NCBI RefSeq assembly: GCF_002197845.1
Contig: NZ_NIDE01000009.1
Span: forward strand, 340,566-404,565
Direction: 5' to 3'
Origin: Fimbriiglobus ruber
Lineage (GTDB): Bacteria > Planctomycetota > Planctomycetia > Gemmatales > Gemmataceae
DNA length: 64,000 nucleotides
In this document: positions 27,801 through 36,800 of the stretch, piece after piece
Position numbering within the stretch: position 1 is the first letter of the stretch
Layout: each line of letters opens with the position of its first letter
Made by a program: the position numbers and the translations under genes
The notes under the pieces: generated by a model
Databases searched by the model: none
What the model was told of the DNA's origin: nothing
What the model saw: only the letters and a program-made list of their open reading frames with translations

Positions 27801-30800
27801 CGCCCGGCAGGGTCGTCGGGATGAGGGTGAGCCCGGCGGCCACGGGGATCGTGTACGTGACCGGGATGCCCGGGCCGAACGCGTCGGTCGGGGTTACGGT
27901 GAAGGTGATCGCGCCGGCGGCCGTCGGCGTCCCGGACACGGTGACGGTGCCCGTTCCGTTCCCGGTCACTGTCACCCCGGGGACGGCCGACACGTTACTC
28001 ACGATAAGGGCGGTGGTGCCAGCCCCGCCGACGGGTATGATCGACTTCGCATACGCGTACCCGACCTCGCCGCCCGGGAGGGTCGTCGGGGTAAGAGCGA
28101 TGCTCGGGGTGACGGGAATCGTGTACGTGACCGCGGACCCGTCGCCGAACGCGTCGGCCGGGGTCACGGTGAACGTCACCGTCCCGCTCGCGGTCGGAGT
28201 GCCGACCACCGTGATGGTGTCCGTCCCGTCGCCGGACACGGTGATGCCGGGGACTGAACTAAGCTCTGTGACACTGAGGGTATATGGCCCAACTCCACTA
28301 ACGGGGCCGATTGCCTGTGCGTACCCGTACCCGACCTCCCCTCCCGGCAAGGTAAGAGGAGAGATCGTGACTCGGGGGCTTACATTTACGCTCAAGGAAA
28401 GCAGAGGTGACGCCCACGTATCGGTGGCCGAACCCGAGAGGGGACTGTACGTCACCGAATCGGTTACCACGACACCCACCGTCAGACTGATCTTGCCGGA
28501 AAAAGCGGCCGGGGAGGTGAATACCAGTCCGCCCAAATCCGCGGGCGCCAGTTCCCAGATCCCGCCGGTTTGGGGTGTGCCGTGGTTGAACGACGCGCCG
28601 ACCGGCACTCCCTGGATAAAGATCTGGACGACTTCGGCCGGGTCGGTGGAGGCGGGGACGGTGATCCCGAGTGAAACGGGATATTCGGTCTCGGCCACCA
28701 CGTCGGCCGTGGACGGTATAAGGTGACTCGCGACTGGGGCGATGCGGAGGCCGGCCTGTCCGGTCCAGTCGGCCAACGGAGAAGCGTCGTTGGCGGCCGT
28801 CGCGGCGATCACGATGCCGCCCGCGAACTGGGAATCCGCGGCCTCGTACCGAAGCGCATTCGAAGTAGCAAGGAACGTGTTCACGGCCGCAAGCGGCCCG
28901 GAGACACTCACAGTGCCGCTACCGGAACCCGTGACTAGCACGTTGGAGAGAAATAAGTTCGTGTCGGCGAGCAATCGGCCCGAACTGACGGTCAAGGTGA
29001 CGGTATCCGTCTCATCGGGCGCGGCGTCCGGATCGACAGCCGTCAAAAGGCCGGCCAAGTCCGTCGGGCTTCCTTCGGTGCCGTTCCGATCGGACGTGGT
29101 AGCTCCCACACCGCCACTGAAATACACTCCGTTGATCGCGCCAGCGGCACTGACCGCGGTCACGGTCTCTGACGTGCCCGTAGTCGGAAAGTCGGCGTGG
29201 TCGGTGACGACGGCGAGGATCGAAAGCGTGAATGGGCCCGCAAACCCGGTCCCGGCGAACATCAAGTTTAGACCGGGCAATTGTCCCACGGGGACGATCC
29301 ACGCGTCGGAGGATGCGTCGAACGTGCCTGCCGAAAGTGAGACGCCGGCCGGTACGCCGCCGATCCTCACCACCGAGACGGCCTCGGAGCCGTCCGTATC
29401 GACCGTAACGGGCGGGACCGTAATCGTCAGTGGGATCGAATTCTCTGCCTGGGGACCCAACACCGCGACTGGCGCTACGACCGAGGCCGCCACGGGGTGT
29501 ATCTGGACGACGCCCGCGGCCACAGCCGGCGTGTAATCGGGGGAGCCGTCGGCCGTGTCGTTCGTTAATGTCAAGGTCAGGCCGGTCTCGCCACTCACGT
29601 GAGATTCGGGCAGATACACGAGGCCGCCGCTTGAGAGCCACGCCTGGATCGCATCGAGGTCGCCCGTTACGGTAACGGCCCGTGATGTCGGATCGCTCGC
29701 CACCGTCGCTCCGGCCGGCACGCCGACAGCCTGCAGGCTGCCGCCCGTGACGCCAACTACCAGGGTGTGCGTGTCGCCCGGGAGGACGTCGGGATCCGAA
29801 AGGGTGATGGCACCGGCGAGCGAGACGGGGGTGGCTTCTTGGCCGCTGATTCCACCACCAACTGCAGCGGTAATGCCACCTGCGACGTACCGGAATGTGA
29901 CCGTCGTCGGAGAGCCGAAAAGGGTGTCGGTCGCGGACGTGCCGAGTGTCGGGTAGGTCGCCGAATCCGTGTCCAGCGCAGTAACCGTCAAGGTCAGATT
30001 ACCGTGGAAGCCACTCCCGTCGAAGAGGAGCGTCAGGCCGGCAAGTTGACCGCTCGGAATGTCCCAAACGCCCGCGCCGACGTTCGTCCCGGTCGACAAC
30101 TGGACGCCGGCCGGGATGCCACTGATGCGAACGAAACGGACCGCCTCAGAACCGTCGGTGTCGACGGTGATAACTGGGGGGGTAATCGAAAGAGGGATTG
30201 TCAGCCCAGACTGCAGAGCCGGCACGACATCCGGGGGGGCCACGACTTCTGAGACGACCGGCGTTACCTGGATTACACCCGACCCGACAGCCGGCGTGTA
30301 CCCCAAGGTCCCGACCAATACGGTGTCGGACAAACTGACGGAAAGTTGAATCTCGCCACTGAAATGGAGATTCGACGGTACGTACGCTAGTTCGCTCGTG
30401 CCCAACCAAGCCTGGACGTCGGCTAACGTCCCGATCAGAGTCAGGCTCGCGCCGTCCGGGCTCATCGTGGCGGCCAGACCTGGCGGGACCGCCGCCGAGT
30501 ACGAAAGCGTACCCGCGGCGACTTGGATGACGGCCGTGTAGTTGTCGCCCGCGAGATTGTTGGGGCCGGACAGGGTCAACAGGGGTCCGAAAAGAATCGT
30601 GACGCCCTCGGCCCCACTCACCAACCCGATCGAAACTGCTGGGGCCGCGTGAACGACGAGCGTGTCGACCGTATCGGCCGTGTCGGTGTACGTGCTTCCG
30701 CCGATCAGAGCCGTGTCAACGACACCGGCGTCGACTGTCAAGTCGATCTCGCCGGACACTGACGGGCCCAGGTGCACCTGGAGCCCAGCTAGGAGGATTT

Positions 30801-33800
30801 GCAGGTCAGTCGTGGTTGCGGCGGCGAACTGCCAAGTTTCAAACCCGACCAGGGTGCCAGCCGGGTTCCGGCCGGAGTCCGTGAACCCAATGACCTGGCC
30901 TGTCGGGTCGAAAACCGTCACGGTGACTTGCTCTGACCCGTCCGTATCAACCAGGCCGCCAACGACCAGCGGGACAGGAATCGGCGACCCGCTAACTCCG
31001 GTAGCGGGCGGAAGCGCCAAAGTAGGAATGGACGCAATTGGGTAGACCGGAACATCCACCGGCATGTCGGCCGTCAGGCCGTCGGGCGCCGTTAGCGTAA
31101 CGTCAAAGGTCGCGTCGCCACTGAAGTATGCGTCCGGGGTGAACACCAGCGGAGAGCCGGAGTTAACGAAGTCCGAAAGGGACGAGAGGGTTCCCGTGAG
31201 GGTTACGTCTGCCGTCCCGTTCCCGTTCGCCACCGTCGCACCATTCGCCGCCGCCTCACCCGCGTCGACGGTGATCGTTCCGTGGGTGCCGAGCAAGTGA
31301 AGAGTGTATCCCGCACCGAAATCCTGGGGATCGGACAAGGTAAAATAAACATTGGCTGACTGGTTCTCGTCGGTAGCGGTCGCGCCGAAGTTGATAACGG
31401 ACGGATTACCTCCGATTGCCGTGACGGCGAGAGTCCCGGTGGTCTCGGACCGGGCCGTAATAGGATTCCCATTAACAACGGCGAAATCGACAACTACGAC
31501 ATCGACGAACAGATCGATCTCGCCGTACGCCGACGGGTCCAGGTCGACCTGGAGGCCAGCCAGGAGAGCTTGCAGGTCCGCCGCAGTCGCACCCGTGAAC
31601 TGCCACGACTGGTTTCCCATAAAAGTACCAGCCGCATTTCCGCGCGCGTCGGTGAACCCCGTCACGAACCCGGTCGGATCGCTGACGGTCGCAGTCACTT
31701 GCTCGGACCCGTCCAGGTCAAACAAATTGTCGACGGTGAGAGGCGCCGGGATGGGGGCGGCTGGCAGACCGGAAGCGGGCGGTAGTGTCAGGGCGGCGAC
31801 GGACGCGATGGGGTTGACGAAGATGGCTTCTGACGCGCTTGCTGTCACGCCGTTAGGAGCCGTCAGGGCCAGTTCGAGAGCCGCATCGCCGCTGAAATAA
31901 GCGACTGGGTTGAAAGTAAAACCGAACGAGACCACCTGATTGAGTGCGGAAAGAGGACCAGACAAGATGATGTCAGCCGTGCCGTTGCCTGAGTCGATCG
32001 AGACACCGTCCGCGGCCGCGATGGCCGGGTCGATGGTCGCTTTGCCGTTGGTACTCACCAATTCAACGGTGTACGTTCCCCCGAAATCGTAAAGGTCGGT
32101 CAGCGAGAAAGAGACAATCTGCGCGTCGTTCTCGTTGATGAAGTACGGACCAAACGAGGAGACTGCGGGCGCGCCGGCGAGTACGGTGACGGTCAATGTG
32201 TCGAAAGCCGCATTCTGGACACTGAACAGGGAGCCGTTGACTACGGCCGTATCTGTTACGACCGCACCGACTGAAAGACTCAGAATCCCGTACACATTCG
32301 GCGCGACTTGGACGCTGAGGCCAGCCAGGAGGTTCAATAAGTCGGTGGTGGTCGGTGCGGTAAATAGCCATGTGGAAGGGGTCGAGGGATCGACTGAGCC
32401 CACTTGAGATCCGGAAGCGTCGGTAAACCCCGTCACTTCTCCGATCGGGTCGAAGACGCTGACTGTGAGCTGCTCGGAGCCGTCCGTGTCGACCAACCCG
32501 CCGATCGTGATAGGGACCGCAATGGGGACAGTCGGCGGGCCCGCGGCAGGAGGGGAGGTCAGCAAAGGAGTGGACGCGACCGGGTAGACGTAAATCGCTA
32601 CGGTGTCGTCGGCCGTTACGCCGTTCGGAGCCGTCAGGGTTATCTTGAGCGAGGCGTCACCGCCGTAATGGGCGTCCGGGGTGAACGTAACCATCGGGCC
32701 AGAGGTGAGCAGATTCTGGAGCGCGGCCAGTGCGCCTGTCAGGATCACATCGACGGTGCCATTCCCACTCTGGACACTAACCCCGTCCGCGACAGCCGCG
32801 ACCGCATCGAGAGTCGCCGTTCCGTGCGTGGAAACAAGTTCGACCGTGTACGTGTCACCAAAATCGAGAGGATCAGTGGGAACAAATTGGACGACGACGG
32901 CCTGGTCTTCATTAATGCTAGGTATGCCGTTGTCGGACACGGCGGGAGCCCCACCGAACACGCGAACGGGCAACGTTCCGGTCGCGTCCGCCTGACTGGA
33001 GACCGTTCTCCCATCGATCGTCGCGTGGTCGGTGACGGTCGCGTCTACAAGCAGATCGATCTCGCCACCCGCTGCCGAGACTAGATTGACTTGTAGGCCT
33101 GCCAGGAGCGTTCGGAGATCGGCGACCGTTGCGGCGGTGAATAGCCACGTTTGGGGACCGATCACTGAACCCGCTTGATGACCGGAGGAGTCGGTGAAAG
33201 ATGTCACGTACCCGGACGGATCGGTCACGGTGACGGTTAATTGCTCGGACCCGTCCGTGTCAGGCAACTCGCTGACGAAGATGGGAGTCGGAATCGTGGC
33301 AGATCCCGAGGCCAGTTGAAGTATTATGACAGGCACCGAAGCCACCGGACGAACCTGGACGAGGGCCGTCGCACTCGCTGTCGCGGCGTTCGGGGCCGTC
33401 AAGTTCAGTGCGACGGCTGCGTCCCCGCTGTAGTAGGCGGTCGGCACGAAAACGAAGCCCGGGCCAGAGGTAAGGAGTCTCTGGAGGCCTGAAAGTGTCC
33501 CGGACAAGATGAGGTCGGCCGAGCCGTTCCCGCTCGTAATCGTCACCCCGTTCGTGGTCGCCACGTTCGTATCGACGGTCGTCGTGCCGCCCGTCGAAAT
33601 CAGTTCGAACGTGTACGTGCTGCCATAATTTAATGGATCTTCGAGGTCGGGCTTGATCGCGAAAGCCTGATTTTCATTGGTCGGGTACGGCCCGTTCGTG
33701 AATACAGCCGGGGCGCCCGCGATTACGGTTACGGGGATGACCCCCGACGTGTCCGCCTGGTCGGTGACCACGGCTACGCCGAGAACAGCCGTGTCCGTGA

Positions 33801-36800
33801 CCTTGGCGTCAATGGACAAATTGAGTTCACCGGCCGCAACCGGGCTGAGCACGACCTGGAGGCCAGCCAGGAGGGTTTGGAGCGCAGCCGGGGTCGCGGC
33901 GGTGAACAGCCACGTCCCCGCCCCGGCAGGCGTGCCGGCCGGGTTCCCGCCCGCGTCAATATACCCAGTCACAAGCCCGGTGGGGTCGTTCACGGTGACT
34001 GCCAGCTGTTCGGACCCGTCCGTATCGACTAACCCGCCCACCACGATCGGGACCGGAATCGGAAGGATGGGGACTCCGGAAGCCGGCCCAACCGAGAGAG
34101 TCGGAACCGATGCGACTGGTCGTACCTGGACAGCAGCGCTGGCGTTAGCTGTCTGAGTAGTTGAGTCGGTCAGACTGACCGAGACGGCGGCGTTGCCACT
34201 GTAATAAGGCGTCGGGTCGAACCGGAAGCCGGTGGTCGAGAAGAACGCCTTCAGGGGTGCGATAGGACCGGAGACCCGCACACTGGCTGTGCCGTTGCCA
34301 CTCACCGTCAGGCCGTTTGCCGCCACGGCCGCCGCATCTAGAGTCGCCGTGCCGTGGGTGGCCGTCACGACGGTGGTAAACGTCCCCGCCGTCACGGGAC
34401 CCTCGGTCAGGGTGAACGCGGTCGCCCCATGAAACACGACGTTGCCGCTCTCGGAGATGACCTGGGAAGTCGGGGCCGCGACACTGATCGGGGCCGCAAG
34501 GAGAACCGGCAGGCTGATTTCGGACGTGCCGTCGGGGTCCGTCGGGTCGAGGTCGGTGGCCGTCGCCACGACGTAACGGTAGGCGGACGTTGGGAGCAAA
34601 CTCGTCGCGAATGTGAAGGTGTACGAAGCGTTGCCGGAGGCGTCCGTCGTGACATCGGAGGAGCCGAGGTACAGTTCGGCTTGAGTGCTCACCGCGTCGC
34701 TCGACGTGTTGGCAAAAAACTCGATTCGGTAGCCGCGGTTCGCCCGGGAGTTCAGCGATCCGGTCACGGAAGACGTGGTCGCGGACGCATTCCGCGTACC
34801 GATCCCAAGCACCGGAAAATTCTGCCCGCGGTTGGGTAGGTTCGTGTCGACATCGAGTAAGTCGTTCGGGTTGCGGGCGTTGGCGGGACCGCCGGCAATG
34901 TCGATGCCCAGCAGGCCGTTGTCGAAGATGTTGTTTTGGCTGAGCGTGATCCCGTAGTTCACGTCAGCGGGAGTGCTGGACGTGGCCAGGAAGATGCCCG
35001 ACTGCGAGTTGTTGGCGATCGTGTTACCCCGGACGAGTGTCGCCACGGAGTCGGCCCCCCCGGAACTGTCGCCGATCGTTATCCCGTTACCCAGGTTGCC
35101 GATCGCCGTTCCGGCCGGGTTCGCGCCGATGTAATTGCCGACGATCTCGTTATCGAAAGGGGCCCTTAGGCTGTTCATTGCGTCTAAGGGGTGATTAAAA
35201 CTTTTCACTATAATACCATCGTCAACGCAACCACCGATGACGTTGGCTTCCAGCGCGTCGCTCACGCCATTGACATCGGTGCCGATCAGATTTGGACCGG
35301 CCCCGGGTTCCAATACGATCCCGTAACGGTTCCACAAGCCAAGCGAATTGAAGGGAGAGGGTAACGGACCGCCGGCCGCGTTCGTCCCGATGTAGTTCCC
35401 GGAAATCCGGTTCCTGTCTTCCGGTATCAGTGTCCAGGTGAAAGAAACATCGATTCCGTCCCCTTCGCTGACGATGACGTTCCGCTCCAGGGCGTCGGAC
35501 ACCCCGTCCCCATTCGTCCCGACAGTCACACTTTCTGTGTAAGCGTCGATGTCCACACCCGCGCCGCCGTCGCTGAGACTGTTGGGAATGGCGGCGGTTC
35601 CGGCGGCGTTCAGGCCGATGTAGTTCCCGGCCACCCGGGTCGCGGTGAAGCCGATATTTCCGAAGACTTCGTTCTGCGAGTAGCGGGAAATGTATACTCC
35701 GTTTTTACCATTGCCGGAGATCACGTTGCCCTCGGCGGCATCGCCGGGCGACCCGTCTCCGTTCGTCCCAACGAACGTCCCGACCAACGAAGGATCCGGA
35801 ACAATGTTGTTAGTAAAGGTAGCCCCATAATCGATGTGTACGCCATCGCCGGTGTTCCCGAGGGCAACCGTCCCGCTGACATCCGTGCCAATGTAATTCC
35901 CGGCGATCACGTCGTTTACGGCAATTTGAAAGATGTTAATGCCGTCGCCGAGGTTCCCGGAAATGATGTTCCGTTCGTGGTCGTCGAACGCGCCGTCCCC
36001 GTTCGTCCCGATAATGATGTTCGATGTCACACCATCACCATCATTTATCCCTAGCTGGATTTCCCCTAACTGGATTCCTACTCCCCTGTTTCCGAGGGCT
36101 TTCTTCCCCGTTACGTCCGTTCCGATGTAATTACCCGAGATCCGAATTCCCGTCCCCAGCCCTACGTCGGTGGCCTGCGACAGAACCACGCCGCTGCCTG
36201 AATTCCCGGAGATGATGTTCCGTTCCAGATCGTCGGACACCCCATCCCCATTGGTGCCGATAATCGAATTGCTGGCGAAGGCGGAGTCCATCCCAATCCC
36301 GTCGTCCTGGTTACCAAGTGCTTTCGTACCGGTGACATCGGTGCCGATGTAGTTCCCGGACACACGCGCGGAGGGCGCGCCAAGGCCGATGCCGCCGTCT
36401 TTGTTTCCCGAGACTAGATTCCCCTCAATGCCGTCTAAAATTCCGTCTCCGTTGGTGCCGACGATCGTATTGGAGCCGCCGACGGAGATCCCGCTGATAC
36501 CGTTCCCGATTGCGGCCGTTCCGGTGACATCAGTCCCAACCCTGTTGCCAGCGATCCGCGCCCCGCCCCCCCAAGATTCGATCCCTACGCCAACGTTTCC
36601 GGAGATCAGGTTGCCCTCGTCCGTGTCGCCCGCCGAGCCGTCGCTGTTCGTTCCGATGATGACCCCATTGACCCTGACTGTGACCCCATTAATCGAGTTA
36701 CCGTCATCGCCGCCACCGTTCGCCGATCCGTTCGGGATGGCGGCGGTGCCGGTCGCGTTCGTTCCGATGAAGTTGCCCGCGATGGTGACGTTGTTTGGCG

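Noticed and set aside
25418..28726. Long plus-strand open frames (up to about 300 codons) opposite the giant gene
   Set aside because: They are antisense shadows of repeated, codon-biased sequence; their period equals the repeat period and they lack ribosome binding sites and family motifs.
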